From assembly GCF_014898815.1 (NCBI RefSeq), contig NW_026515519.1:141819-205818 (forward strand): a DNA stretch of 64,000 nt, written 5' to 3'. Made by a program: the position numbers and the translations under genes. Origin of the DNA: Panonychus citri (Eukaryota; Arthropoda; Arachnida; Trombidiformes; Tetranychidae). Every line of letters starts with the position of its first letter. Position 1 is the first letter of the stretch. The notes beneath the pieces are model-generated. The model searched no databases, was not told the origin of the DNA, and worked only from the letters and a program-made list of their open reading frames with translations. This document shows positions 1 through 8,524 of this stretch, one piece after another.

Positions 1-141
1 AGAACTATAGTATTCCAAACTTTATGGCACTAATAAATGACATTTGTTTTATTACTTTATTATAGCAGTTAACATTGGAAACGCTTTTGAATGATACCGA
101 AGGCTGGATGAACCAGGAGGCGCAGCTATCGTCAGTTTTGG

Positions 142-150
142 TATAAATAG
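142..150 (+). promoter_or_regulatory. TATA box of element 1 late operon
   Basis: The 9-mer TATAAATAG lies 138 bp before the ATG at 288 of the first operon gene. The identical 9-mer sits on the minus strand at 38951-38943, about 165 bp before the first gene of the equivalent operon of element 2. Conservation of the same box at a similar distance in two diverged elements supports a promoter. A start site about 30 bp downstream (near 175) is inferred. Confidence 0.55.
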
Positions 151-287
151 AGACACATTTTATTTTTTGTATTCATTACATTTTCTTGTTTCATCTTGTG
201 AAGTTGTACTTTATCTTCTACTCTGTGTCCATTTAAAGTTTTCAGTTCAAAGTTAAAGTTACTCTGTGTCCTTTTTTTTTGAAAAAC

Positions 288-804
288 ATGAGTTCTCAAG
301 TTTCATCTCCCAAGCCAATTGTTGGAAAAGTTTCATTCAGTGGTTATAGTGAGTTCTTCAAAATCAGCACTGATCTCACAAACACACACAAATGGATGGC
401 TCCTAAATATGAACATCCGTTTAAACACAATGATCAGTGGGTATTCTCTGTTTCTCGGTACATGGATCAGTTTGTGGAGAAAAATTCGAATTGGCGTAAA
501 AACATATACAGTGAGTTGACAGCGTTATTGTACTCTAAATACTCTGTGAGCCGATGGCTTCAACACAGACTAATGGTTACAGGAACTGGCATAATCGTCT
601 ACTGTGACGCTGAAGAAACAACTCTCGGAATAGGATGTGATATCCTTGACGCTGCTGTTGATAATCCTGGCTTATGGATTGGCTCTCATGGATATTCGCA
701 ACCATTTTAAGGAAGTTTGGAAGCAGGACAATTTAGAAATTGTTGATGGTAAGACACAGCTAAAATCTAACAAGCGAAAATGGAATTCGAGTATTGATGA
801 CTAA
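288..804 (+). pseudogene. NADAR (YbiA-like) domain protein, frameshifted
   Basis: NADAR-family proteins act on NAD/ADP-ribose-linked substrates; some members remove ADP-ribose from guanine. The ATG at 288 is preferred over a TTG at 279. About residues 20-55 carry the family's N-terminal pattern (FSGYSEFF, then EHPF and a VFSVSRYM segment). Residues 95-135 carry the C-terminal pattern: a TG step, IIVYCD, LGIG, then NPGLWIG. The reading stops at 710. The family's last motif, an LM-D-I-R helix, is present in another frame from 688 (ATGGATATTCGC) and runs to a stop at 804. One indel near 680-688 therefore splits an otherwise recognisable domain. It is the first gene after the operon TATA box and precedes the ATPase. 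The family call is from motif memory, not a search. Confidence 0.5.
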
Positions 805-898
805 AACCAAGCTTTGTATTTTTCAGTTGATCCTTGAACTTACGATGAAATTCGAATCTTTAATAAAAAGAATTGAAACTTATTACTTTTGTGTCACT

Positions 899-1522
899 AT
901 GTCAAATTTTATTTTCAAACACCCATTCACATGTATGATAGCAGGACCTACATCAAGCGGGAAAACGGTCTTAGTAGAAAGAATAATTCATCATAGAAAT
1001 ATATTAATACCTTCATTAAATGAGAATTCTAAAATACTGTGGTGTTATGGTCAATGGCAAGATCGTTATTCTAAACATAAAGATATACAACATCATCAAG
1101 GGATGATAGAAGATTCTTCCGGTTACGATCTCATTATCATTGACGATCTTATGCATGAATGCGGTGATGATCCGAAACTCATGCATCTTTTCACGAAAGG
1201 AAGTCATCATTTAGGAGTTTCCGTCATTTTTATAGTGCAGAATATATTTCATCAGGGTAAGAATATGAGAAATATAAGTCTGAACTGTCATTATCTTATA
1301 CTAATGAAAAATCCTCGTGACAAAGCACAAATCTATGCGTTGGCTCGACAACTTTATCCAATTAATATCAAAAAGTTTGTTGCAGCCTATGAAGACGCAA
1401 CAGCTTTACCTTATAGTTATATAAAGGTGGATCTTACTCCTCAAACACCTGAGAAATTTCGTGTTCAGACTAATATAATTCCATTGTCATTGAATCATTC
1501 TGTTACAGTTTATGAGATATAA
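899..1522 (+). CDS. Polinton packaging ATPase (FtsK/HerA, A32-like)
   Basis: This 207-aa P-loop ATPase would pump the element's DNA into capsids. Counting from the ATG at 899, Walker A GPTSSGKT is at residues 16-23 and Walker B (YDLIIIDD) at 76-83. A later TKGSHH segment and a conserved NPRD motif are shared with the homologue at 37486-38116. The reading frame is open upstream to 794, but the 899 start gives the N-terminus MSNFIFKHPFTC, which matches the family's short lead before the P-loop and the MTYQVYLHHPFT start of the element 2 copy. It reads through without a break. The next gene begins at the stop codon (1522). Confidence 0.88.
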   Translation: MSNFIFKHPFTCMIAGPTSSGKTVLVERIIHHRNILIPSLNENSKILWCYGQWQDRYSKHKDIQHHQGMIEDSSGYDLIIIDDLMHECGDDPKLMHLFTKGSHHLGVSVIFIVQNIFHQGKNMRNISLNCHYLILMKNPRDKAQIYALARQLYPINIKKFVAAYEDATALPYSYIKVDLTPQTPEKFRVQTNIIPLSLNHSVTVYEI

Positions 1523-1855
1523 TGTCAATCAATATAGAAGACTATCTAAATCTTTTGAAAATAGCTTCAATGATAAAGAGTAAAAAACTGAGAACAGCTT
1601 TTCCACGATCAATACAAAGCAGATCCGTTGCTATATAAAGCAATCAAAGAAGTGATGTTGAATATAGTTAATAAAAACGTCAAGCTTACGGATAAAGAAA
1701 AGAAACAACTAGCCAGGTACAAGCATGATATTTTGAACATAGTGAAAGATAAATCAGTATCGAGAAGAAAAAAGTACATAACGCAAAGTGGAGGCTATCT
1801 TCCGATCATTATCCCGGCAGTTGTTTCACTCTTGACATCTTTAATAAATGGCTGA
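1522..1855 (+). pseudogene. Small GG-motif virion protein, frameshifted
   Basis: An ATG at 1522 overlaps the ATPase stop and opens a basic reading frame (MSINIEDYLNLLKIAS...) that ends at a TAA near 1639. From about 1628 the protein continues in another frame with a basic helix, RRKKYI, then TQSGGYLPIIIPAVVSLL. The same architecture, intact at 112 aa, is at 37444-37106 (VNQRGGFLSALLVPAL). The C-terminal Gly-Gly plus hydrophobic helix recalls the membrane-active or core peptides of adenovirus-like virions; that role is inferred. The 1628 start would be a TTG and is not a real initiation site. One indel near 1610-1630 explains the split. Confidence 0.6.
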
Positions 1856-2489
1856 AATTGTTAAAAAAGAATATCCTCTCATCACTGCCAAAATCGGAAC
1901 TTTACCTCAATCAGAAGAAAAATCAGCCATTGTACAAAACGCACTCAATCCTATTTTTGTACGGAAAATTCTCAAGTTGAGTCTGAAACTAGCATTTTCA
2001 GGTGTTTATAATGAAAAGATGAATCTGGTTATTAATGGGTCTGAAATCAAGAACACTAATTTACTTAAGTATTTGATTTCGGCTGTTACTGAAGAAAACT
2101 CACCGATTCTATGGCCAACCAGTTTGGTGACCATATTAAGAAGAAGTAACATATTACCTAGTGATGTGTTACACAAGTCATTGAAAAAATTGTTGAAATC
2201 AAACCATAAAAAGAGAAGTATCATCATTGATAGCAGACCCCCTCCATCCTATTCATTTCCGGTTACGTTTCCTAATATTTATGCTGAACCAATTGATGAA
2301 ATCGCAACACACGAATCTGATGCAGGGATAGTGAAAAAATCTCGAAATCCGAGAAAAAGAAAATTAGTTGAAAACTTATACGACAACATAAGATTTTCTG
2401 ACAGGATTGCAGACAAGAAAAAGAAGTTCGACGGACAAAATGGTAACTCATACTTCAGTTCATCAAAATGGTGTAGAATCAGCGAATGA
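1848..2489 (+). CDS. Conserved Polinton protein of unknown function
   Basis: This is a 213-aa protein I cannot assign. It starts at an ATG overlapping the end of the previous gene and ends 50 nt inside the integrase. The N-terminal 120 residues are mixed-charge; residues 115-150 contain a short PPPSYSFP stretch (a PPxY-like late-domain motif is seen). The C-terminus is rich in Lys/Arg (SRNPRKRK), suggesting nuclear targeting or nucleic-acid contact. Element 2 has a gene in exactly the same slot (37087-36344, 247 aa), also overlapping the integrase and containing Pro/Ser-rich linkers, but I see no convincing residue-level similarity. Confidence 0.55.
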   Translation: MAEIVKKEYPLITAKIGTLPQSEEKSAIVQNALNPIFVRKILKLSLKLAFSGVYNEKMNLVINGSEIKNTNLLKYLISAVTEENSPILWPTSLVTILRRSNILPSDVLHKSLKKLLKSNHKKRSIIIDSRPPPSYSFPVTFPNIYAEPIDEIATHESDAGIVKKSRNPRKRKLVENLYDNIRFSDRIADKKKKFDGQNGNSYFSSSKWCRISE

Positions 2490-3585
2490 AAAAATTGAAA
2501 CAGTTTTAAAACGATTGTATTACAATGTCGAAAAAACTGGATCGCTATCTTCAGTCAATAAACTTTACATTGCTGCAAAAGAGCTAATTCCTGAAATCAC
2601 GATAAATCATGTGAAAAACTGGTTAAAAACACAGCTTACATACACTTTGCATAAACAAGCTCGGAAAAAATTTAAGCGAAATAAAATAGTGGTCTGTGCA
2701 ATCGATGAACAATGGGAAGCAGATTTAGTTGAAATGCAAGAGTTTTCGCGTCAGAACAAGGGGTTAAGATACATTCTAACGATAATAGATTGTTTCAGCA
2801 AGTATGCTTGGGCTATTCCAGTACACGCAAAAACAGGTATTGCAGTTACAGAGATTTTCCGAAAACTCTTTAAAAATAGAAAGCCTGAGTCTTTACGTAC
2901 AGATAAAGGCAAAGAGTTTCTCAATAGCAGTTTTAAAACTCTTCTTGATAATGAATCTATTAGACATTATTCAACGAAAAACAGTAATATCAAATGTGCT
3001 ATTGTTGAAAGATTTAACAGAACCCTTAAAGGTAAAATGTTCAAATACTTCACTTTTAAGGGAACCAGAAAGTACACAGATGTGTTACCAAAACTAGTGG
3101 AAAGTTATAACGCTGATTTTCATCGATCAATTAAAATGGCACCTAATTCTGTGACAAATTCTAACTCGAATGATGTCTTCAGGAATTTGTATGGTTATGA
3201 TAGCCTCCTTGAAATGGTGAAAGATCAGAAAACAATATCTCCAAAGGTGTTTGAAGTAGGTTCAAAAGTACGGATTAAATATGAGCTTGGCCCGTTTGAT
3301 AAATCATTCTATCCTAACTGGTCTGAACATATCTATACAATATCTTCTATTGACAAAAGCAAAGAAAAACCTTTGTACTTATTAAGAGAACACAATGGAA
3401 CACCTATGGAAAGGAAATTTTACCATGAAGAGCTTCAAGAAGTATCTGAAGACGAGCATCGAATTGAGAAGATTATAAAAAGAAAAACAGTTAGGGGGCG
3501 TGTGTATTACTTTGTAAAGTGGTTAGGTTATTCAAGCAGTTACAACTCATGGATACCATCTCAGGACATTCGGAGATTGGCGTGA
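2440..3585 (+). CDS. Polinton integrase (DD35E, RVE) with chromodomain
   Basis: This retroviral-type integrase would insert the element and create the 6-bp target duplication. Counting from the ATG at 2440 (381 aa), the N-terminal zinc-free helical region is followed by the catalytic core. Asp95 is in WEADL, Asp155 in RTDKGKEF and Glu190 in CAIVERFNRT, a 35-residue second spacing as in DD35E enzymes. Residues about 330-378 form a chromodomain (IEKIIKRK, YFVKWLGY, NSWIP), which may steer insertion to marked chromatin. The frame opens upstream to 2407, but only with a TTG; the 2440 ATG overlaps the preceding gene by 50 nt. No break or missing catalytic residue is seen. Confidence 0.92.
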   Translation: MVTHTSVHQNGVESANEKIETVLKRLYYNVEKTGSLSSVNKLYIAAKELIPEITINHVKNWLKTQLTYTLHKQARKKFKRNKIVVCAIDEQWEADLVEMQEFSRQNKGLRYILTIIDCFSKYAWAIPVHAKTGIAVTEIFRKLFKNRKPESLRTDKGKEFLNSSFKTLLDNESIRHYSTKNSNIKCAIVERFNRTLKGKMFKYFTFKGTRKYTDVLPKLVESYNADFHRSIKMAPNSVTNSNSNDVFRNLYGYDSLLEMVKDQKTISPKVFEVGSKVRIKYELGPFDKSFYPNWSEHIYTISSIDKSKEKPLYLLREHNGTPMERKFYHEELQEVSEDEHRIEKIIKRKTVRGRVYYFVKWLGYSSSYNSWIPSQDIRRLA

Positions 3586-3745
3586 AAAATCCTCACTTAT
3601 TTCTCTTTATTATTCAAGTATTAACGCTGTTTTTGATATCGATAATTTCGATGATAAATTTGTCTTTGAATTTAGGAGACCAACGACTTTGGTTAGGGCT
3701 TCTGACGATGTCTTTAGGATGTATTCTACCTACTCCAAAGTTTAA
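3581..3745 (+). other. Short open reading segment after integrase
   Basis: Between the integrase stop and the next TATA-like box, one frame (different from the integrase) is open for 54 codons without an ATG. It has a protein-like composition with DIDNFDDKF and FEFRRPTT segments. A second frame over the same bases gives a hydrophobic peptide with no support. It may be a fragment of a lost gene or simply the 3' untranslated part of the integrase. I cannot assign it. Confidence 0.2.
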
Positions 3746-3766
3746 ACAAAAAGCTGAACCAATTTC

Positions 3767-3775
3767 TATATAAAG
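3767..3775 (+). promoter_or_regulatory. Internal TATA-like box before capsid genes
   Basis: TATATAAAG lies 40 bp upstream of the ATG of the minor capsid gene at 3815. It sits in the only gene-free gap inside the operon, so a separate promoter for the capsid genes is plausible. The element 2 operon shows no gap here because integrase and minor capsid genes overlap by 11 nt. Confidence 0.3.
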
Positions 3776-3814
3776 CTAATAAAATAAATCCAATTTGATT
3801 TAAAATAAGAAGAC

Positions 3815-4710
3815 ATGTCTGATTCATTTTATTTAACATTACCAAGTAACGTAAAAAGCTATGCTGATAATACTATAGGCTCTTATGTGACTTATTTACC
3901 AAATACATTAAAAGTTGATGACGATTGGGTGGTTGGGTTAGCAGAGATAACATACACCCGCAGTTGGTATAATATTTCCGAACCACAACGTTTAACAATT
4001 TTTGTAGATACTCCAACGCCGGAGTCAGGAAGATTCCTTGAAGAAATAGATTTTGAAGAATTCATATTAGATTTACAACCGGGTTCATACACGAGTATTC
4101 ACGATCTGTGTGATGTGATAAACGCAGAGATGATCAAAGTGCTCAGTCGGACAGGACATGTCAAACATGCACCATATCTTGTCGTCAATTCACAACAAGG
4201 ATATATCACGCAACAAGTTGGCCAATTTCTATTCCTAAGATTGGAGGAACTGCATCAGAAAGAAATGTTTTAGTACATCTGGGGCAGCAACTCGAGTACA
4301 TGCTTGGATTTTCCTCATATAACTTAGAGAATGAAAGATTTGGAGTATTAACTAGATACTCAAACTTTCAAACAATTTTTGACAATGGTTACATGCAAAG
4401 AAAAGCTCAACATCATTATGATCTTTCTGGTGGTGTTCACAATCTTATGATATATTCAGATGTCGTTGAACCATCTGTAGTAGGAAATACTTATGCTCAG
4501 TTTCTCAGATCTATAAGAATAGCGGGCGAAAAGTTTGGTGAAGATATAAATTTGATTTATACACAACCATATTACCAACCCTTAGCAAGCAAAGAGATTG
4601 ATAGAATAATGATTAATATAAAGGATGATTCAGGCCAGGACATTAAGTTCAGACAAGGCCGAGTAGTTGTTGTTTTACACTTTCGCCGAAAATGGAAACC
4701 TATTATTTGA
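3815..4710 (+). pseudogene. Penton-like minor capsid protein, frameshifted
   Basis: This is the single-jelly-roll vertex protein of Polintons, normally about 260-300 aa. The first part (3815-4273) begins with the family hallmark: F-x-L-x-LPSN, then DNTIGSYVTYLP and WVVGLAEITYTRSWYN. The rest, including the EYMLGF segment and the C-terminal strand block with IMINIKDDSG and RVVVVLHF, is in another frame from about 4222 to 4710. A single indel between about 4190 and 4235 accounts for both. The intact homologue at 35311-34520 shows the same order: DNTLSKFTNNL, WKVGIQEIFYP and FISLHF at the end. Confidence 0.75.
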
Positions 4711-5078
4711 ATCAAGCGGGGACAGGTTTACCCCTTCAAATATTTGCGGGAACTCGTTATCAGAGAGGTAATGGGTTCTTTGGCAGATTTTTCATGTCAA
4801 AAATTATGCCGATTTTGAGATATTTGGGAGAGCAAGCACTTTCAACTGGTCAAGCTATTCTAAGTGATACCAAAAAATCAGCTAAGGATAGAGTCAGTGC
4901 TACAATGGATAGAATAACCAGTGATGCGATACAGAAATTGTCTGAAAAAAGTACTGACACACAGAATGGAAGCGGTTTAAAGTCTATAAAAAGAAAGATG
5001 ATAAAAGGAAATGTAAAACGAAAAACCCGAAAGAAAATTAAATCATTCAAAAAATCTGATTTTGACTTCTTAAAGTAA
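4692..5078 (+). CDS. Basic core-like virion protein (YQRG family)
   Basis: This 128-aa protein overlaps the end of the minor capsid gene by 19 nt. Residues 10-40 carry the conserved Polinton signature: GTGLPLQIFAG, then YQRGNGFFGRFF and ILRYLGEQAL. The middle is an amphipathic helix region (STGQAILSDTKKSAKD), and the last 35 residues are a dense Lys/Arg tail. The family lies next to the major capsid gene in both elements here. A nucleic-acid-binding or core role is inferred from the basic tail and position; I know no demonstrated activity. The homologue is at 34482-34035. Confidence 0.65.
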   Translation: METYYLNQAGTGLPLQIFAGTRYQRGNGFFGRFFMSKIMPILRYLGEQALSTGQAILSDTKKSAKDRVSATMDRITSDAIQKLSEKSTDTQNGSGLKSIKRKMIKGNVKRKTRKKIKSFKKSDFDFLK

Positions 5079-5079
5079 T

Positions 5080-6378
5080 ATGCATAATCTAGCAGCTGAA
5101 GCTTTGCTACCGGAGCTTGATTTATTCACCATCCCCCCTGTTCAGTTGTCAATCGAAAGAAGCTATGAGACTCAACACAGACCAATCTCCTCTATAGAAG
5201 GCTCTAGCTACATAGAGTTTCATATACCTACCTCAAAAGATGAATATATTCTTTTTCATGAAACTTACTTATACTTCAAATTGCAGCTTAAAATAAAAAA
5301 TGAAGACGGCAAAGATATTGTTAACCCAGATTGGAGTAAAATTAGAGCAGCCAATAACTTGATGCATAGCATGATTAAACAAATAGATCTAAAGATCGGT
5401 AATAAAGAAATGTCATCTGTATCAAATACTTATGCATATAGAGCATACTTTGAAAATTTACTCGGTTTTTCGAAAGACGCTAAGGAAACACATCTTTCTA
5501 CAGGATTTTGGTCAGAAAAGGACGATATCATCTCGAACTTTGTCCCAGAAACAACAAATAAAGATCCATCACAAAGTAAAATAGTTGACATGTATGGAAA
5601 GTTACATCTTGACCTTACATTTCAAGGCAAAGCATTGCTTGGTGGATGTGATATCAAAATAAAATTGATATTGAACAACCCTGAATTCTGTTTCATCTAT
5701 CCAAAATCAGTGAATATTATTCCCATAATCAAAGATGCATCTGTATACATTCACCGTTTAAAAGCTAAACCAATGCTTGTTAATGCACATTCGAGAGCTT
5801 TGCAAACAGCCTCTTCACGATATCCTATCACCCGTGTGGAGGTGAAACATGTACCCATTCCTTCAGGATCTATGGATGCAATGCTCGACAATGTCATAAT
5901 TGGACAATTACCAAGACGAATGTTTTTAGCATGTGTTAAAAATACAGCTCTTAATGGAGCCAAAGATGAAGATCCATTCAAATTCAACCACTATGATGTC
6001 AACTACTTGGCATGCTATCTTGATGGCATTCAGTATCCTACAAATGCTTATCAACCAAATTTCGATCAAAATCTTTTTGTTCGAGAATATTCAGGATTGT
6101 TTCAAGCAATGAACATGAATTCAACTGAATCAACCATTGATATAAAAAGAAATGATTATGCTAATGGGAAAACAATTTATGGTTTCAATTTCGCACCTGA
6201 CTTATCTCACGGCTGTGGTCTTGTAGGACACGTAAATCCAGCAAATCGAGGTACCCTCCGTGTTTATTTGCGTTTCAAGAAGGCATTGCCTGAAGTAATC
6301 GATGTTGTTTTATTCTGCGAGTATGATAATATGATCGAAATTGACAAAGAAAGAAACGTTAGCTGTGACTTCATTTAA
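5080..6378 (+). CDS. Probable major capsid protein (F54H12.2-like)
   Basis: This is an uninterrupted 432-aa protein starting 1 nt after the core-protein stop. It begins with the invertebrate F54H12.2-like signature: ELDLFTIPPVQLSIE, then a YIEFHIPTS strand. Mid-protein it has a GQLPRRMFLAC motif (about residue 270) and a DPFKFNHYDVNYLACYLDG block. Near the end it has TIYGFNFAPDLS and a strand with VVLFCEYDNMIEID. The element 2 copy (34035-32795) aligns along the whole length. Size and genomic slot fit the double-jelly-roll major capsid protein of Polintons; that structural assignment is from family knowledge. It is the longest intact gene of element 1. Confidence 0.7.
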   Translation: MHNLAAEALLPELDLFTIPPVQLSIERSYETQHRPISSIEGSSYIEFHIPTSKDEYILFHETYLYFKLQLKIKNEDGKDIVNPDWSKIRAANNLMHSMIKQIDLKIGNKEMSSVSNTYAYRAYFENLLGFSKDAKETHLSTGFWSEKDDIISNFVPETTNKDPSQSKIVDMYGKLHLDLTFQGKALLGGCDIKIKLILNNPEFCFIYPKSVNIIPIIKDASVYIHRLKAKPMLVNAHSRALQTASSRYPITRVEVKHVPIPSGSMDAMLDNVIIGQLPRRMFLACVKNTALNGAKDEDPFKFNHYDVNYLACYLDGIQYPTNAYQPNFDQNLFVREYSGLFQAMNMNSTESTIDIKRNDYANGKTIYGFNFAPDLSHGCGLVGHVNPANRGTLRVYLRFKKALPEVIDVVLFCEYDNMIEIDKERNVSCDFI

Positions 6379-6380
6379 GT

Positions 6381-6791
6381 ATGTTCGATTTTGAGATTGA
6401 AACCATTTGCCGTTCTTTTCCAAACTTCATTGGTGTTTTTCGAGATAAATTACCATTAATACGAAAATATCCTAGTTATTTCATCATGAATAGTGATGTT
6501 GCTTCAGAACGAGGTAGTCATTGGTTAGCATGTAGAGTTGATTCACGCAGATGCGAATATTTTGACTCATTTGACTTCCACCGATTCATACAGAAATCAG
6601 TCAGTTGATCCAAGATCGTCCTTTAGTTTGGAACATAAAAGGTTACAAAGTTCTTCTAAAAACTGTGGGGCTTTCATTTGCTTTGTGAGTTGAGATCAAG
6701 AGGCGAATCATTCGATAACATTATTAAAAGATTTTCATCGGACTTACAACTCAACGATAATAAAGCTTGGAAAATAATTGACGATGTTTAA
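6381..6791 (+). pseudogene. Adenain-like cysteine protease, frameshifted
   Basis: This maturation protease would cleave capsid and core proteins. From the ATG at 6381, residues 1-70 contain FIGVFRDKLP, the catalytic His in GSHWLACRV and the acidic residue in CEYFDSFDF. The reading then stops at 6608. The catalytic Cys region (NCGAFICF) is in another frame near 6655-6690, and the C-terminal helix in a third, ending at the TAA 6789-6791. At least two indels are needed. The intact equivalent, 142 aa, is at 32792-32364. Confidence 0.75.
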
Positions 6792-7184
6792 CTGATTCGG
6801 TGATTGTATCAGTTTTTCTTCTGCCTGATGATGACAACGTCAGTGACATTAAATCAAAGTATGGGACTACAAAGATGAAATAACATACTGTTTCATGTTG
6901 AATTTGATGTTTGTGGCACACAATCTTTCATGAAGGGGCCTGCACTAAACTCTGATGGATCCCACACGAAACTTGGAAAATGCTATTGGAAGTGATAGCA
7001 TCGAGCGAATCAAGAAGGTCTTTCAATCTTTAGTACAGCTGTGCAATTAAAAGTACGCACAAGTTCTAAGTTAGTTTCATACCTACTTGCACGTAGCATG
7101 ATTAATCATGAACTTTGTAATGATCTATGTAAAGTCTACAAAAGATTAATAAAAAGCAAGCTGGTATATTCTTACAGCAAATGA
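6792..7184 (+). pseudogene. Remnant of an unrecognised element 1 gene
   Basis: Several plus-strand frames carry protein-like, non-repetitive segments that change frame every 60-120 bases. In order these are VSVFLLPDDDNVSDIKSKYG, then HVEFDVCGTQSFMKGPAL, then a segment ending ERIKKVFQSLVQLCN, then SYLLARSMINHELCNDL to a stop at about 7184. Base composition is like the neighbouring element genes and unlike host noncoding DNA. I read this as one eroded gene of about 120-130 codons between protease and the TBP-like gene. It has no equivalent in element 2 and I recognise no family. Confidence 0.35.
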
Positions 7185-7325
7185 TCTTTGTATTGTTATC
7201 TGCAGAATGACCATAAAAAGATTAAAACATCAAACTAACGACTCCGTTTATTTTCTGAGCAAAACTATTTGAATAGCTACAAATCTAAGTTTCAATCAGT
7301 TTCATCCTGACCTCGATATGTCAAC

Positions 7326-7579
7326 ATGGATCGTCTTTCTCTCGCTCTTGAATTAGTATGTGATTCAGTCAATGTGGAAAATAAGACTCTGAGAAATTAC
7401 ATACGAAAAAGCTTGAATAAGCGTCTCAAAAATCCAACAAACGATTGAGGGACGAAGTTAGACTCTGAGTTCTCATTATGATCCATTTTGTCCAAACCTT
7501 GATAATCTAGAGCTGACACTTAGTATTGTGTTATCTTTACAAGAAGAAGTCCGTATCAATTGCTTTTACATTCATTTTT
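7326..7579 (+). pseudogene. Remnant of a small unknown gene before TBP-like gene
   Basis: An ATG at 7326 opens a 40-codon frame (MDRLSLALELVCDS, then a basic RKSLNKRLKN helix) ending at 7448. Protein-like reading continues in another frame from about 7473 (HYDPFCPNLDN, then SIVLSLQEEVRINCFYI) to a stop at about 7579. Together they look like an 80-90-residue protein broken by one or two indels. Function unknown. Confidence 0.3.
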
Positions 7580-7631
7580 AGAAAAACAACTCAAAATTTT
7601 GATTTCCAATTAGTGCTTCAATCTGCCAACC

Positions 7632-8144
7632 ATGATGACCGAGATAAAAAATCCAATGATAAGTAATATTGTCATGAAGTTTCAACTTCGTTCGTTTCTT
7701 TCGCTTTGACTGACTTAGTGAAATTTTTCCCAACGATAAACTACAAACCAAAAAGATTCAATGTGCTATTCTCAAATTACCTAAGCCCTGTCTGTTAATC
7801 TTCAGAAATGGAAAGGTTAATGTTGTTGGAGCTAAGTCTATTAATGACGCCTATCTGGCGGGAAAATTCTGCGCTTCGTCTTCCGTGTGATTACATATAT
7901 AAAGAGGTTGTCAACGTCGGCAAAGGTAATCTCAACAAAGAATTAATCTTAAACTCATGTTGCTTGTAGCGAATCATTTACTTATTACCCTGAATTATAT
8001 CCTGCAGCTTATTTGACAGAGGGTAGCAAAAGTCTCATTTTCCATACAGGTAAATTTATAATAACCGGATGTAAATCATACAAGGAGACTTTACAAATTT
8101 TCGATCAGTTGAAATTAATTCTTTTATTTTCTGGATTCATTTAG
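7632..8144 (+). pseudogene. TATA-binding-protein-like gene, frameshifted
   Basis: TBP has two imperfect repeats of about 90 residues forming a saddle on TATA DNA. From the ATG at 7632 (MMTEIKNP, then ISNIV, as in TBP strand 1), a Y-x-PKRF motif appears near 7745. Then comes the repeat-1 core LIFRNGKVNVVGAKS near 7797, equivalent to the LIFSSGK...TGAK core of TBP. After a linker, repeat 2 shows YYPELYPAAY near 7990-8015 and SLIFHTGKFIITGCKSYKE near 8035, ending in a helix and a TAG at 8142-8144. The two halves are in different frames, so three or more indels are present. Element 2 carries its own version at 25625-26122. The order of all motifs makes a chance match very unlikely. Confidence 0.8.
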
Positions 8145-8441
8145 TGGTATGAACATAAATATATTGTATTTTTTATCCGTATTGTCTTTTTTATTCATTC
8201 TTATGATACTTAGATATGTATACGTTAATGGCCATGAAATAAATCTACTGATTGCATAAAAAAATTAAATTAAAACGTTTTTCTATTTATTTCGGATATT
8301 AAACATTATTGAAAGCGTTCTAAAATTTTTTCCACTTAGTTTATCTTTTTCCGTTAGGTGGTATAGTTTTCGAGAAAAAAACTTTGGTAGAGGGCGGAAA
8401 AATTTCCAAAAGTCCATCTCCTATCTCTCACGGTCATAGTA
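8145..8441. other. AT-rich stretch, no gene seen
   Basis: This stretch contains only short frames and T-rich runs. A segment near 8372-8420 (TTTCGAGAAAAAAACTTTGG and following) resembles in texture the noncoding right end of element 2 near 39200-39380, so the element may extend through here. No terminal repeat was identified. Confidence 0.4.
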
Positions 8442-8524
8442 GGCCTGAAAGAGTGACGGTTGACACAATAGGTTTTAAGTTCACTTAAACTTATTGTTTC
8501 AAACCATCACCAACTTTTCAGGCC
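8442..8524. repeat. 83-bp imperfect foldback
   Basis: The segment begins GGCCTGAAA and ends TTTCAGGCC, a perfect 9-bp terminal match. The inner arms continue to pair with few mismatches: GGTTGA-CACAATAGGTTT on the left against AAACTTATTGTTTCAAACC on the right. The result is a hairpin with roughly 38-bp arms and a short loop around 8478-8488. It could be a tiny foldback transposon remnant, a terminus-proximal structure of element 1, or a small-RNA-like hairpin. Confidence 0.6.

Larger units (their letters stand above)
1..8150 (+). mobile_element. Polinton/Maverick element 1, decayed, partial
   Basis: The genes at 288-6791 are the Polinton morphogenesis set in one direction: ATPase, small GG-motif protein, integrase, penton-like protein, basic core-like protein, F54H12.2-like capsid protein and adenovirus-type protease. 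A TBP-like gene closes the recognisable part at 8144. No DNA polymerase B is visible, so either it lies left of the window or it has been lost. No terminal repeat or target duplication was found, so both ends given here are minimal. Integrase, capsid protein, ATPase and core protein read through; NADAR, GG-motif, minor capsid, protease and TBP-like genes are frameshifted. Its proteins are clearly diverged from those of the element at 24597-40376, so it is a different family. Confidence 0.85.

Noticed and set aside
3519..3773. 84-codon hydrophobic frame overlapping the integrase end
   Set aside because: Starts inside the chromodomain in a wrong frame; no conserved counterpart in element 2.
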